This document shows, in pieces, positions 8,907-17,325 of a stretch of 64,000 nt of DNA. Position 1 is the stretch's first letter. Every line of letters begins with the position of its first letter. The translations under genes were made by a program, and so were the position numbers. Under the pieces are notes generated by a model that was given only the letters and a program-made list of their open reading frames with translations, made no database searches and was not told where the DNA came from. This DNA is from C7867-006 sp964453075 (GTDB lineage: Bacteria; Patescibacteriota; Minisyncoccia; Phycocordibacterales; DATDWN01): positions 1-64,000 of the forward strand of contig CAYVNM010000004.1 of NCBI GenBank assembly GCA_964453075.1, written 5' to 3'.

Positions 8907-9350
8907 ATGAAAATTTATATAGGCTCAGATCATGCTGGTTTTGAAATGAAAAGAGGATTAATCTCTCATTTGGTTGAGAGTGGTTTTGAAGTCTACGACT
9001 GTGGCCCAAAAGAATATGTTCACAATGATGATTATCCAGACTATATATCCATAGTAGCTAAGTGTGTTGCGTATGAAGAAGGTTCGATGGGGATTGTTCT
9101 GGGGTGGTCTGGTCAGGGTGAGGCAATCGTAGCCAACCGTTTCCCAGGTATTAGGTGTGCAGTATTTTATGGGGGACCAAAACATATATTAACTTTGACA
9201 CGTGAACACAATGACGCAAATATTTTGTCTCTCGGTGCGCATTTTATTACAACGCAGGAGGCGGCTCAGGCGGTGGATATGTGGCTCAATACAAAGTTTT
9301 CAAATGATGAAAGACATATTAGAAGAATAAAAAAGATAGAAAATTTATGA
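8907..9350 (+). CDS. rpiB: Ribose-5-phosphate isomerase B
   Basis: Interconverts ribose 5-phosphate and ribulose 5-phosphate. 147 residues with GSDHAGFEMK at 6-15 and the phosphate-binding REHND region (about 107). The active-site loop reads GWSGQGE (66-72) in place of the Cys-containing GTGIG loop of the E. coli enzyme. This matches the Mycobacterium type, where a Glu (here Glu72) acts as base. A -10 TATAAT lies at 8889-8894, 12 nt before the start, with no Shine-Dalgarno. The stop overlaps the next start (ATGA), so translation is coupled with the epimerase-like gene. Confidence 0.9.
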   Translation: MKIYIGSDHAGFEMKRGLISHLVESGFEVYDCGPKEYVHNDDYPDYISIVAKCVAYEEGSMGIVLGWSGQGEAIVANRFPGIRCAVFYGGPKHILTLTREHNDANILSLGAHFITTQEAAQAVDMWLNTKFSNDERHIRRIKKIENL

Positions 9351-10021
9351 TACAAATTGTACCAGCTATAATTCCACATACAAAAGAACAACTAGAAGAG
9401 GAAATAAAAAGAGTTAAGAAATTTGCTCCAAAAGTACAGGTAGATATTACTGATGGTATTTTTGTTCCTACTAAAACCTGGCCATATAACGGTCGTGATG
9501 TAGATTTTTTTGATAAATTAAAAAGAGAGGAGGAGGGTTGGCCAGAATGGGAAGATGTTGAGTTTGAAGTTCACTTGATGATAGAGAGTCCAGAATATTC
9601 TGTTTTAGATTGGATAAAAACAGGCGCTTCTACCATTGTGGCACATATAGAAGCTACGGATAATTTCCAAGAAGTGATAGACCTTTGTCGAGAGAGTATG
9701 GTTTCTATTGGAGTGGCTATAAAACCATCAACAGATATTTCTTTGTTGGAACCTTTTGTTCATCAGGTAGATTTTATTCAGTGTATGGGAAGTGATTTGC
9801 TCGGGAAACATGGGGTTGCTCTGGAAGATAAATCTATTTCTCAAATAAAAACTTTGCACGGACTTTATCCAGAGCATATAATTGCAATAGATATTGGAGT
9901 AAACGAAGAAACCATGGGCAAGTTAATTTCTGCTGGAGTTACAAAATTTATTTCTGGAGGCCTTATTTTGAATGCTGAAAATCCAGAAGAGGAATATGAA
10001 AGATTGAAATCAATTAGTTAA
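9347..10021 (+). CDS. Ribulose-phosphate 3-epimerase family protein
   Basis: TIM-barrel protein of 224 residues, probably interconverting ribulose and xylulose 5-phosphate. Family landmarks are VDITDGIFVPT (about 32-42), EVHLMIESP, and IDIGVNEETM near the C-terminus, which keep the catalytic Asp residues and the HLM histidine. Two departures are visible: the first metal-ligand His of the usual HVDVMDG is Gln here (VQVDITDG), and the phosphate loop MTVNPGFGGQ is replaced by QCMGSDLLGKHG. It may be a divergent epimerase or act on a related sugar phosphate. Co-translated with rpiB and 11 nt upstream of the transketolase half, which supports a pentose-phosphate role. Confidence 0.75.
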   Translation: MIQIVPAIIPHTKEQLEEEIKRVKKFAPKVQVDITDGIFVPTKTWPYNGRDVDFFDKLKREEEGWPEWEDVEFEVHLMIESPEYSVLDWIKTGASTIVAHIEATDNFQEVIDLCRESMVSIGVAIKPSTDISLLEPFVHQVDFIQCMGSDLLGKHGVALEDKSISQIKTLHGLYPEHIIAIDIGVNEETMGKLISAGVTKFISGGLILNAENPEEEYERLKSIS

Positions 10022-10032
10022 TTATAAAATAT

Positions 10033-10932
10033 ATGCAAAATAATTTAACAGATGAAAAAATAAAGTTGCTGGAGGAAAAGGCTAGAGACATAAGAGTTTC
10101 TGTTATAGAAATGCTTGTTTCTGCTGGATCTGGACATTCTGCTGGATCACTTGGTATGGCAGATGTATTTACGGCTTTATATTTTTCAGTTTTGAAGCAT
10201 GACCCGAAAGTGCCATCATGGCCTGGTAGGGACAGGGTTATTTTATCAAATGGACACATTGTTCCTGTCTTGTACGCGACAATGGCCCACGCTGGATATT
10301 TTCCTGTAAAAGAACTTTTGACTTTGCGTAAATTCGGATCGAGACTTCAAGGTCACCCACACAGAGAATTTCTAGATATGATGGAGACAAGTTCTGGTCC
10401 ATTGGGTTCTGGAATTTCACAAGCGGTCGGAATGGCTTTGGCTGAAAGAATCAATAAAGGTAAATCCTCAGATAAATTCTTCTACTGCATGACGGGCGAT
10501 GGTGAACTTGATGAGGGTCAAAATTGGGAAGCGATGATGCTGGCAAGTAAAGAAAGACTGGGTAATCTTATAGTAATAGTGGATAGAAATAATATTCAAA
10601 TAGACGGATATACAGAAGATGTTATGCCTTTGGAAAATCTAGCGCACAAGTTTGAAAGTTTTGGTTTTCATGTAGAAGAAATAGATGGGCATAATTTTGG
10701 TGAAATAATTGCAAGTATTGGTAGAGCTCAAGCTGTTTTTGATGGTCCAAGCGTTATCATCGCTCATACTATTCCTGGAAAAGGAGTTTCATTCATGGAA
10801 AGAGATTTCAAATGGCACGGTAATGCTCCGGGCACTGAGATAGCAGGTGAGCCACCAAAGGATGAGCAAGAGAAAATAGCTTTGAAAGAGTTGCATTCTC
10901 TTGGGGGACAGATAGACAGCCAGCATAGTTAA
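10033..10932 (+). CDS. Transketolase, N-terminal (TPP-binding) subunit
   Basis: First half of a split transketolase, which transfers two-carbon ketol units between sugar phosphates. 299 residues carrying GSGHSAGSLG (about 32-41), SNGHIVP, HPHRE, and the thiamine-diphosphate motif GDGELDEGQNWEAMMLAS ending in DRNN (about 153-183). It closes the operon rpiB-epimerase-transketolase N. The partner half lies 396 nt further on at 11328, with an A element and a GC-rich cassette in between. Element A6 begins inside its stop codon. Confidence 0.93.
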   Translation: MQNNLTDEKIKLLEEKARDIRVSVIEMLVSAGSGHSAGSLGMADVFTALYFSVLKHDPKVPSWPGRDRVILSNGHIVPVLYATMAHAGYFPVKELLTLRKFGSRLQGHPHREFLDMMETSSGPLGSGISQAVGMALAERINKGKSSDKFFYCMTGDGELDEGQNWEAMMLASKERLGNLIVIVDRNNIQIDGYTEDVMPLENLAHKFESFGFHVEEIDGHNFGEIIASIGRAQAVFDGPSVIIAHTIPGKGVSFMERDFKWHGNAPGTEIAGEPPKDEQEKIALKELHSLGGQIDSQHS

Positions 10933-11055
10933 AACCTCTAAATTTAGCCAATCTCATCGTCTAAAATAAAAAACAATTCCCTCAATGTACGACATGTACA
11001 CCTCTGGAATTGTTTTTTATTTTATACGCGACCTTGTCTTAAATTTTGAGGTTTT
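10931..11055 (+). repeat. Palindromic 3' element A6
   Basis: Outer arms AAAACCTC / GAGGTTTT; the left one overlaps the transketolase stop codon. Internal motif CCAATCTCATCGT left and CGCGACCTTGTCTT right. A second, nearly perfect stem of about 20 bp follows (ends CAATTCC / GGAATTG), then apical GTAC-GACAT-GTAC with CCTC flanks as in A2. Confidence 0.8.
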
Positions 11056-11070
11056 AATAAAAGATAGAAT

Positions 11071-11099
11071 TTGACTGGCTTTTTAAATTTGTGTACTGT
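11071..11099 (+). promoter_or_regulatory. Promoter of cassette C2
   Basis: TTGACT (11071-11076), 17-bp spacer, TACTGT (11094-11099); GGGAGGTG ribosome site follows at 11107-11114. Confidence 0.6.
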
Positions 11100-11120
11100 T
11101 TTTCTGGGAGGTGATGACTC

Positions 11121-11270
11121 ATGTCCTCAAAGCGTTGCAATCGCAGGAAGCCGGAAGAGAAGAGGCGGAGAGAAGAGCTCGCCAGGAAGGCTGAGGAAAA
11201 CTGGCGTCGGAAGAACGGCATCACCAATCGTTGTGTTGAGTCGCACAACGGACATAACGACAAGAAGTAG
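11121..11270 (+). CDS. Small highly basic protein, 49 aa (cassette C2)
   Basis: 49 residues, beginning MSSKRCNRRKPEEKRRREEL and ending NGHNDKK; about a third are Lys or Arg. It is likely one charged helix, with two Cys. No family recognised; nucleic-acid binding is a guess from charge only. The start is fixed by GGGAGGTG 7 nt upstream, and the gene is closed by a strong terminator. GC-rich in an AT-rich setting and lodged between the two transketolase subunit genes. Confidence 0.6.
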   Translation: MSSKRCNRRKPEEKRRREELARKAEENWRRKNGITNRCVESHNGHNDKK

Positions 11271-11312
11271 AGCCAAAGGGCGGGGGATAAACTATCCCCC
11301 AGCTCTTTTTTT
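11271..11312 (+). terminator. Terminator of cassette C2
   Basis: Nested hairpin GAGC...GGGGGATA, AAC, TATCCCCC...GCTC followed by eight T. Confidence 0.9.
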
Positions 11313-11327
11313 TTGTATAATTAATTC

Positions 11328-12326
11328 ATGATAAATAATTCTCAAAAATTAAATCCAAAATTATTTGATAAAGATGTGGAGCAAGTCCCTATTCGTAAAG
11401 GTTTTGGTGAAGGTTTATTAAAAGCCGGTGAGGAAGATCAAGATGTTGTAGGTCTTTCCGCTGATCTTACAGAATCCACACAAATGCATTTGTTTCGTGA
11501 TAAATTTCCAGAAAGATTTATAGAAGTAGGTATTGCAGAACAAAATTTGGCTTCTGTTGCTTCTGGTATGTCAGCTATGGGCAAGATTCCTTTTATAAGT
11601 AGTTTTGCTGCTTTCTCTCCTGGTAGAAACTGGGAGCAAATTCGTACAACAATATGTTACAACAATCGTCCTGTTGTTGTAGCAGGCTCTCATGCAGGGT
11701 TTAGTGATGGTTCGGATGGTGGCACTCATCAGGCTCTGGAAGACATGGCTATCATGAGAGTTGTCCCAAATATGACAGTCATTTCGCCGTGTGACTTCAT
11801 AGAAGCAAAAAAGGCAGCCATTGCATCTGCAAAATATGGTAAGCCAGTTTATATTCGTTTGCTTCGAGAAAAGACTCCAGTCATAACAACAGAAGACACT
11901 CCTTTTGAGATAGGAAAGGCCGGGCTTTATTATGGAGACCAAGAAGAGAAAGCTGATGTGGGTATTGTAGCTACTGGGTCTCTTGTCTATCGTGCTTTGA
12001 AAGTGGCTGAACTCCTAAAGAAAGAAAATATCTCAGCTAAAGTTTTGAATGTTGCTACAATCAAACCTATAGATACAGAATCTCTGGTTTCTTTGGCAAA
12101 AACCTGTGGAGCTATAGTTACAGTAGAAGAGCATCAAATATTTGGTGGATTTGGTTCGGCTGTGGCAGAGGCACTCGTAGTCAGTTTCCCAGTACCAATG
12201 GAGTTTGTGGGGGTTAAAGATAAATTTGGCCAGTCTGGAACACCAAATGAACTACTTGAACATTACGAAGTAGATGAAAAGAACATTTTAAGTGCAGCAA
12301 AAAGAGTTATTGGTAGGAAAGGTTAA
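11328..12326 (+). CDS. Transketolase, C-terminal subunit
   Basis: Second half of the split transketolase: pyrimidine-binding and C-terminal domains, 332 residues. GIAEQNLASVASGMSAMGK (about 67-85) holds the conserved Glu that activates thiamine diphosphate. FISSFAAF, GSHAGFSDGSDGGTHQ and the C-terminal TVEEHQIFGGFGSAV are also typical. TATAAT at 11316-11321 lies 6 nt before the ATG and no ribosome site exists, so the message is leaderless. It therefore has its own promoter and does not depend on read-through from the N-terminal subunit gene across cassette C2. Confidence 0.93.
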   Translation: MINNSQKLNPKLFDKDVEQVPIRKGFGEGLLKAGEEDQDVVGLSADLTESTQMHLFRDKFPERFIEVGIAEQNLASVASGMSAMGKIPFISSFAAFSPGRNWEQIRTTICYNNRPVVVAGSHAGFSDGSDGGTHQALEDMAIMRVVPNMTVISPCDFIEAKKAAIASAKYGKPVYIRLLREKTPVITTEDTPFEIGKAGLYYGDQEEKADVGIVATGSLVYRALKVAELLKKENISAKVLNVATIKPIDTESLVSLAKTCGAIVTVEEHQIFGGFGSAVAEALVVSFPVPMEFVGVKDKFGQSGTPNELLEHYEVDEKNILSAAKRVIGRKG

Positions 12327-12328
12327 TA

Positions 12329-12357
12329 TTGACTTTTTGTTGTAAAAGTACATAATC
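12329..12357 (+). promoter_or_regulatory. Promoter of cassette C3
   Basis: TTGACT (12329-12334) with CATAAT at 12351-12356 (16-bp spacer) or ATAATC at 17 bp. It begins 2 nt after the transketolase stop codon. The leader folds into small hairpins (GAGAC/GTCTC and ACCAGA/TCTGGT) before a GAGGTG ribosome site. Confidence 0.6.
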
Positions 12358-12423
12358 GTGGCAGAAATTGAGACACGGTCTCATGGTACCAGATGGTCTG
12401 GTGCTACTGAATTGAGGTGTTGT

Positions 12424-12936
12424 ATGATGAGTGCGCGTATTTTTCTTGGTGGGCTTCTTTGGGCCGTTGTTGCTGGGATGGTCCTCATGTGGATGGGTGA
12501 AGTGGTTACTGGCAAAGCCTTGATCATCATCCTGATGTCTGCTTTGTTCGGTGCTTTCTGGGGGTACCATTTCCATACTGTCCACCAGATGAAGGTAATA
12601 ATCAAGGAGTACGAGAAACACCGAAGATTCATCAGCACGTTCATCTCTGACGTCACTGTTCGTGAGAGAGTCAGTGATGTTTTGGAGGGGGCTGCCAGTG
12701 AGTGGGATTCTATACTGCAGAAAAAGAGGATTCTCGAACAGCAGGGCCTGCAGGGATACAGACAACACTATGGTGACTTTGGAACTATCCTTGGTTACCA
12801 ACAACTGGAAGCTGAGATTCGTTTGCAGTTGGGTAATGCTTTTACCAGATTCAACAACATGTACGAAGAGGCGAGGGAAGCACCCTATATCCTTGATCTC
12901 AGGGGTAACAAACCCGAATCCTACCTAGGCAGGTAG
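12424..12936 (+). CDS. Membrane protein with cytoplasmic coiled region (cassette C3)
   Basis: 170 residues. Two hydrophobic helices (about 5-25 and 31-48) form an N-terminal membrane hairpin. A charged, mostly helical domain of about 120 residues follows, ending in ILDLRGNKPESYLGR. No family recognised. GAGGTG lies 4 nt before ATGATG, so translation starts at 12424 or 12427; a GTG 66 nt upstream falls in the -10 region and is rejected. Base composition and the complete promoter-SD-terminator set match the other cassettes, not the neighbours. Confidence 0.65.
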   Translation: MMSARIFLGGLLWAVVAGMVLMWMGEVVTGKALIIILMSALFGAFWGYHFHTVHQMKVIIKEYEKHRRFISTFISDVTVRERVSDVLEGAASEWDSILQKKRILEQQGLQGYRQHYGDFGTILGYQQLEAEIRLQLGNAFTRFNNMYEEAREAPYILDLRGNKPESYLGR

Positions 12937-12960
12937 ATGATCCAATATCTTCCTGCCAAG

Positions 12961-12986
12961 CCCCGCGCACAGCAACGTGCGCGGGG
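12961..12986 (+). terminator. Terminator hairpin of cassette C3
   Basis: CCCCGCGCAC, AGCAAC-type loop, GTGCGCGGGG; the T-rich stretch starts about 7 nt later, so it is less canonical. Confidence 0.75.
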
Positions 12987-13004
12987 TGTTTCGCTTTATT
13001 TTTT

Positions 13005-14003
13005 TTAATTTATCTTATTTAGTTTGTATTCAGCAGGAGCTTTGTTTAAAAATTCTAATAGTTTTTCTTGCGATAGTAATCCCTTTTGTGATCCGACATA
13101 TTGAACAACAGATTGTGAGTTTATGGGTCCCCAAGTCAAAGCTTCTTCTAGATTTTTTCCTAAAGCCAAAGCTGATACTATGGTTGAGGCATATGAATCT
13201 CCAGCACCGGTGCGCTCTACAGGTGTGTGGGGATATATTGGCATAAACCACATGCTGTTACTTCTTGTATCATATGCATAAGCTCCATCTATTCCATCAG
13301 TAATAACTACAATTTTTGGTCCAAAAGAAGCAAGTTTCTGAAGTAGGGTAGGCAGGTCACGACTCTCTTCACCAAGTATTCTTTGAGATTCCTCTACGTT
13401 GCAGAAAAATATCTCTGTGTTTTTATAAATTCTCTCTAAGGCTCCAATTCCGATTTTCATTTGGAAAGTGCCTGGTTGGAAAGCTAGTTTTGTTTCGGGG
13501 TTTTTTTCTATGAAATCAGCGACTTCATTATGAAAAGCTAAAGAATTTTCTCCCATAGAACTAAAATAAATCCATCGTGGTGCTGGGATACCATCTAGAC
13601 TATATTGAAAAGTTTCGTGTCTAACTAGGATTGTACGATCAACGTCATACCATAGAATATAGTGATAGTTTGTGTGTTTGCCGTTTTCTACTCTTACGTA
13701 TTCTGTACTAACATTGTTTCTTTCTAGTTCAGCTACGCAATCTTTTCCATTTTGGTCATCACCTATATATGTAAGTACTGCTGAATTGAGTCCGAGTCTT
13801 CCCGCTGATACTGCTGCATTTGGGCCGTTACCCACAGCGTTACAGATATCTACCGACTCATAGGGAACTTTGTCTCCAAAACGAAATGATAATTTACAGT
13901 TCTGATGGTCTATATCACAACTTACTTCGGCATCTTTTAATTTTATAAAAGCATCAATAGTGATATCTCCGATTGCTAGAAGATCTATTTGTTTGTTATT
14001 CAT
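13005..14003 (-). CDS. PfkB/ribokinase-family sugar kinase
   Basis: Phosphorylates a sugar or sugar phosphate with ATP; the substrate cannot be read from sequence. About 332 residues from the chosen start. Substrate-site residues lie near NGPNAAVSAGRLG (about 58-70). The PfkB signature VERTGAGDSYASTIVSALALG region (about 269-288) holds the catalytic Asp and anion hole. It is convergent with cassette C3 and divergent from the class II aldolase, sharing a palindromic -10 with it. That argues for coordinated sugar metabolism, perhaps fructose 6-phosphate to fructose 1,6-bisphosphate. The start at 14003 lies 7 nt past the -10; the ATG at 14009 is only 1 nt past it. Confidence 0.88.
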   Translation of the reverse strand: MNNKQIDLLAIGDITIDAFIKLKDAEVSCDIDHQNCKLSFRFGDKVPYESVDICNAVGNGPNAAVSAGRLGLNSAVLTYIGDDQNGKDCVAELERNNVSTEYVRVENGKHTNYHYILWYDVDRTILVRHETFQYSLDGIPAPRWIYFSSMGENSLAFHNEVADFIEKNPETKLAFQPGTFQMKIGIGALERIYKNTEIFFCNVEESQRILGEESRDLPTLLQKLASFGPKIVVITDGIDGAYAYDTRSNSMWFMPIYPHTPVERTGAGDSYASTIVSALALGKNLEEALTWGPINSQSVVQYVGSQKGLLSQEKLLEFLNKAPAEYKLNKIN

Positions 14004-14009
14004 ACGCAT

Positions 14010-14021
14010 TATTATATAATA
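14010..14021. promoter_or_regulatory. Shared palindromic -10 for two divergent leaderless genes
   Basis: TATTATATAATA is its own reverse complement. It provides TATAAT on each strand, ending exactly 7 nt before the aldolase ATG (14028) on plus and 7 nt before the kinase ATG (14003) on minus. Confidence 0.7.
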
Positions 14022-14027
14022 GTCTAT

Positions 14028-14894
14028 ATGAAAACACTAAAGGAATGTGTAAAAGAGGCAGAGGATAAAAAATTAGCTATTGGTCATTTTAATATTTCTA
14101 ATTTGGAGGCTCTGTGGGGAGTATTTCACGCGGCGCAGGCTTTGAATGTACCAGTAATAATCGGTGTTGCTGAGGGGGAGAGGGATTTTGTGGGAGTGAA
14201 ACAAGCGGTAGCTTTGGTAAAAAGTTTGCGAGAAGAATTTGATTACCCTATTTACATTAATGCTGATCATACACATTCTTTTGAGAGGGTAAAAGAAGCT
14301 ATAGATGCAGGATTTGATTCTGTTATCTATGATGGGGCTGATTTGTCTTTTGAAGAAAATGTAAAGATAACAAAACAATGTGTGGATTATGCGAGAAGTG
14401 TCGGTACTGGAGTTTTAATAGAAGGTGAGCTCGGATTCATCGGTGCGTCCTCCAAAGTCTTGGATGAAATTCCAGAAGGAGTGGGTTTGGATGATAAGTC
14501 TCTGACTGATCCAGCAAAGGCCAAAGAGTTCGTAGAGAAAACAGGTGTGGATATGCTTGCCCCAGCAGTTGGAAACTTCCACGGCATGCTTCGAGGGGGA
14601 GTTGATCCAAAACTAAACATTGAAAGAATAAAGGAAATCATGGATGCTGTCGGTGTTCCACTTGTGTTGCATGGGGGGTCCGGTAATTCAGAAGATGATT
14701 TCAAACAGGCTATTGCAAATGGTGTTTCAATAGTGCACATCAACACAGAAATACGTCTGGCTTACAAAAAGGGATTGATGCTCGGTCTTTCCGAAAACCC
14801 TGATGAGGTAGCACCATACAAATATCTAAAATCAGCAGTTAAGGCTGTTCAAGAGGTGGTAGATAAAAAACTAAGGTTGTTTAATAATCTCTAG
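14028..14894 (+). CDS. Class II fructose-bisphosphate aldolase
   Basis: Zn-dependent aldolase joining or splitting fructose 1,6-bisphosphate, dihydroxyacetone phosphate and glyceraldehyde 3-phosphate. 288 residues. NADHTHS (about 82-88) gives the catalytic Asp and first Zn His. EGELGFIG, GNFHGM and VLHGGSGNSEDD give the other ligands and the phosphate loop; HINTEIR is the conserved C-terminal strand. An in-frame ATG 13 codons earlier lies in the divergent kinase gene upstream of the -10 and is rejected. Leaderless. It fits with the transketolase and kinase genes around it as the sugar-phosphate module. Confidence 0.93.
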   Translation: MKTLKECVKEAEDKKLAIGHFNISNLEALWGVFHAAQALNVPVIIGVAEGERDFVGVKQAVALVKSLREEFDYPIYINADHTHSFERVKEAIDAGFDSVIYDGADLSFEENVKITKQCVDYARSVGTGVLIEGELGFIGASSKVLDEIPEGVGLDDKSLTDPAKAKEFVEKTGVDMLAPAVGNFHGMLRGGVDPKLNIERIKEIMDAVGVPLVLHGGSGNSEDDFKQAIANGVSIVHINTEIRLAYKKGLMLGLSENPDEVAPYKYLKSAVKAVQEVVDKKLRLFNNL

Positions 14895-14942
14895 ATCATT
14901 AATAGGGTTGATTTATTTTAAAATATCGGATACACTAGCCGA

Positions 14943-15593
14943 ATGACAAATTTAAATGCAGAGTTGAGAGATGGATCTCAAAACAATAATGCTTTGAGAG
15001 CAAAGGGTAAAATACCTGCAGTTTTTTATGGTAAAAAAACAGTCTCTACTCCAATAACAATAGAAAGAAAGGATTTTATTAAAGTTTGGAATACAGTCGG
15101 TGAGTCTGGAGTGGTAACTATTAAGACTCCAAAGGGTACAGTTGATGCACTGATAAATGAGGTGGATATTGATCCAGTTACAGACACGCCACGACATGCT
15201 GATTTTTATGTGTTTGAAAAAGGAAAGAAAATTGAGGTTGAAGTTCCACTTGAATTCGTGGGTGTTTCACCGGCGGTTAAGGATTTGGGGGGAACTCTAG
15301 TAAAAACTCTTCACGAAATAAAGGTTTCTGCAGACCCTCAACATATTCCTCATCATATTGAGGTAGATATTTCCTCACTTGTTGATTTTCATAGTCAGAT
15401 TTTGGCTTCTCAAATAGTATTGCCTACAGGTGTGGCTTTGGTTGAGTTACCAGAGGAAGTTGTAGCTACAGCTGCAGCTCCAAAGGAAGATGAACCAGAA
15501 GAATCAGCACCAGTTGATCTATCATCTATTGAGGTAGAAAAGAAAGGTAAGAAAGATGAAGAAGGTGCCGGAGAGACTACTCCAGAAGCATAA
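14943..15593 (+). CDS. rplY: Ribosomal protein bL25 (CTC type)
   Basis: 5S rRNA-binding protein of the large subunit, long CTC form, 216 residues. An N-terminal beta-barrel (about 3-90: LRAKGKIPAVFYG, RHADFYV) is followed by a TL5-like domain (about 95-180: PLEFVGVSPAVKDLGG). The tail from about 181 is acidic and Lys/Glu-rich (KEDEPEESAP), typical of the long form. TACACT at 14931-14936 ends 6 nt before the ATG: leaderless, no Shine-Dalgarno. Confidence 0.94.
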   Translation: MTNLNAELRDGSQNNNALRAKGKIPAVFYGKKTVSTPITIERKDFIKVWNTVGESGVVTIKTPKGTVDALINEVDIDPVTDTPRHADFYVFEKGKKIEVEVPLEFVGVSPAVKDLGGTLVKTLHEIKVSADPQHIPHHIEVDISSLVDFHSQILASQIVLPTGVALVELPEEVVATAAAPKEDEPEESAPVDLSSIEVEKKGKKDEEGAGETTPEA

Positions 15594-15635
15594 AATAACT
15601 TACAAAAAATAACCCTTTAGTGTATAATTAAACTT

Positions 15636-17012
15636 ATGACTAAAGGGTTATTTTTGTTGCTAAATAAGCGATTTTTACTTACTTCAGCTTTTCTGATTTT
15701 TGCTTTTTCTGTGTTTTTTAATTCAACAATTCTTTTGGCCATAACGCAAGAAGAGCAGGAAGCCATATGGCGGGCGGAGCTTGAGCAGACAGAAAAAGAT
15801 ATTGCTAAGTGGCAATCAATACTAAACAGCACAAAGGCCAATACAGCATCTCTACAACAAGAGGCGGCTGTTCTTAATGCCAAAATAAAACAGGCACAAG
15901 CTTTGATCAAACAAAGAAATATAGCCATAGAAAAACTTGGTAAGGATATAAACAAGAAGGTCACAAAAATAGGAGAACTTGAAAACAAAATTGAAAAAGG
16001 TCACGAATCTTTGGCTCAACTGATAAGAAAAACAAATGAGATAGATGAGTTTTCTTTACCAGAAGTAATGCTTGGTAACAAAGATATATCAGAATTTTTT
16101 GCCGACGTTGATTCGTTTCAAACAATAAAAAAGGAATTGCAGGATTTATTTGTTGAAATAAGAGAGACAAAAGAAATTACAGAAAAAGAAAAGCTTGCTC
16201 TAGACAAAAAGAAAGCGGAAGAAATAGATACAAAGGCGGCAGTAGAAGCTCAGAAAAAGGAGGTAGAAAAAAATGAAAAGGAAAAACAATATTTAATACA
16301 AGTTAACAAAACTCAGGAGAAAACATACGCACAGGTTTTGGCAGAAAGACAAGCAAAAGCAGCAGAAATTAGAGCAAAACTCTTCAAACTTGCTGGTGGT
16401 AGCGCAGCCATTCCATTTGGTACGGCTTTGACCTATGCACAAAATGCATCAGCTAAAACAGGTGTTTCTCCAGCTTTTGTCTTGGCTATTTTGACCCAAG
16501 AAAGTAGTCTCGGAGCAAATGTTGGTAAATGTTATCTAACAGATGTTACTACCGGAGCTGGAGTTAATATAACCACCGGTAAAATCTGGACGAATCTTAT
16601 GAAACCGACTCGTGATGTCCAACCATTTTTGGATATAACAGGTAGACTAGGTTTTGATCCTCTAAAAACAGTTGTTTCCTGTCCTATAGCAGGGGTCGGT
16701 GGATACGGAGGAGCGATGGGACCTGCCCAGTTTATTGCTTCTACTTGGAAAATTTTTGAAGACAGATTAAAAGATACTTTAGGACATGATGCTAATCCTT
16801 GGGTGGCAGAGGATGCGTTCATGGCATCAGCAATGTATCTAGGTGATCTAGGTGCTGGTTCTGGTACATACAGTGGGGAGATAAAAGCAGCATGTAAATA
16901 CTATGGAAGTGGAGGAACAACCTGTTCATACGGAAGAAGTGTTATGAAATTGAAGGAGGGGATACAGGCGGATATAGATTATCTTCTCCAATACGGCGTC
17001 TCCAGGAGATAA
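15636..17012 (+). CDS. Exported coiled-coil murein hydrolase (lytic transglycosylase-like)
   Basis: 458 residues. The signal peptide covers about 5-34. A long coiled coil (about 38-250, rich in Glu/Lys/Gln) resembles the regulatory N-terminus of CwlO/EnvC-type wall enzymes. The C-terminal domain (about 262-458) looks like a lysozyme-fold lytic transglycosylase: LAILTQESSLG carries the likely catalytic Glu, and GGYGGAMGPAQFIASTW resembles the MltB family. Likely cuts glycan strands during division or growth. TATAAT at 15623-15628 ends 7 nt before the ATG, so it is leaderless. Element A2 begins in its stop codon. Confidence 0.85.
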   Translation: MTKGLFLLLNKRFLLTSAFLIFAFSVFFNSTILLAITQEEQEAIWRAELEQTEKDIAKWQSILNSTKANTASLQQEAAVLNAKIKQAQALIKQRNIAIEKLGKDINKKVTKIGELENKIEKGHESLAQLIRKTNEIDEFSLPEVMLGNKDISEFFADVDSFQTIKKELQDLFVEIRETKEITEKEKLALDKKKAEEIDTKAAVEAQKKEVEKNEKEKQYLIQVNKTQEKTYAQVLAERQAKAAEIRAKLFKLAGGSAAIPFGTALTYAQNASAKTGVSPAFVLAILTQESSLGANVGKCYLTDVTTGAGVNITTGKIWTNLMKPTRDVQPFLDITGRLGFDPLKTVVSCPIAGVGGYGGAMGPAQFIASTWKIFEDRLKDTLGHDANPWVAEDAFMASAMYLGDLGAGSGTYSGEIKAACKYYGSGGTTCSYGRSVMKLKEGIQADIDYLLQYGVSRR

Positions 17013-17131
17013 ACTTTCAAATTTGGCGAACTCCTTTGTTGGACTTCAAAAAATAACCCTCACCGTACGACAAGTACGGTGAGGGTTATTTTTTTCGTCC
17101 GCCTCGGATTTCATCCAAATTATGAAAGTTT
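17011..17131 (+). repeat. Palindromic 3' element A2
   Basis: Outer arms AAACTTTCAAATTTGG / CCAAATTATGAAAGTTT, the left one beginning in the stop codon at 17010-17012. Internal motif GGCGAACTCCTTTGTTG left and CGCCTCGGATTTCATCC right. The apical stem CCCTCACCGTAC-GACAA-GTACGGTGAGGG with A/T tracts would also act as a terminator. Confidence 0.85.
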
Positions 17132-17200
17132 AAAAAAGACTTAATTATAGCCATATTTTGGCGTTGGGCGGGATGAAATTTATTTTTTTACTAAATTTAC

Positions 17201-17229
17201 TTGACTTATTTTGTGAGGTGTGATACGAT
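17201..17229 (+). promoter_or_regulatory. Promoter of cassette C4
   Basis: TTGACT (17201-17206), 17-bp spacer, TACGAT (17224-17229), leading into an approximately 90-nt GC-rich leader. Confidence 0.6.
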
Positions 17230-17325
17230 GTAGGAGTAGTACCTTAGCGCAGTTAGAAGAGTGACGAAGACGAAGAGCAAGTCAACTTCGGCCGCACGCC
17301 CGAGGCGTGCAAGGAGGGCCGACAC

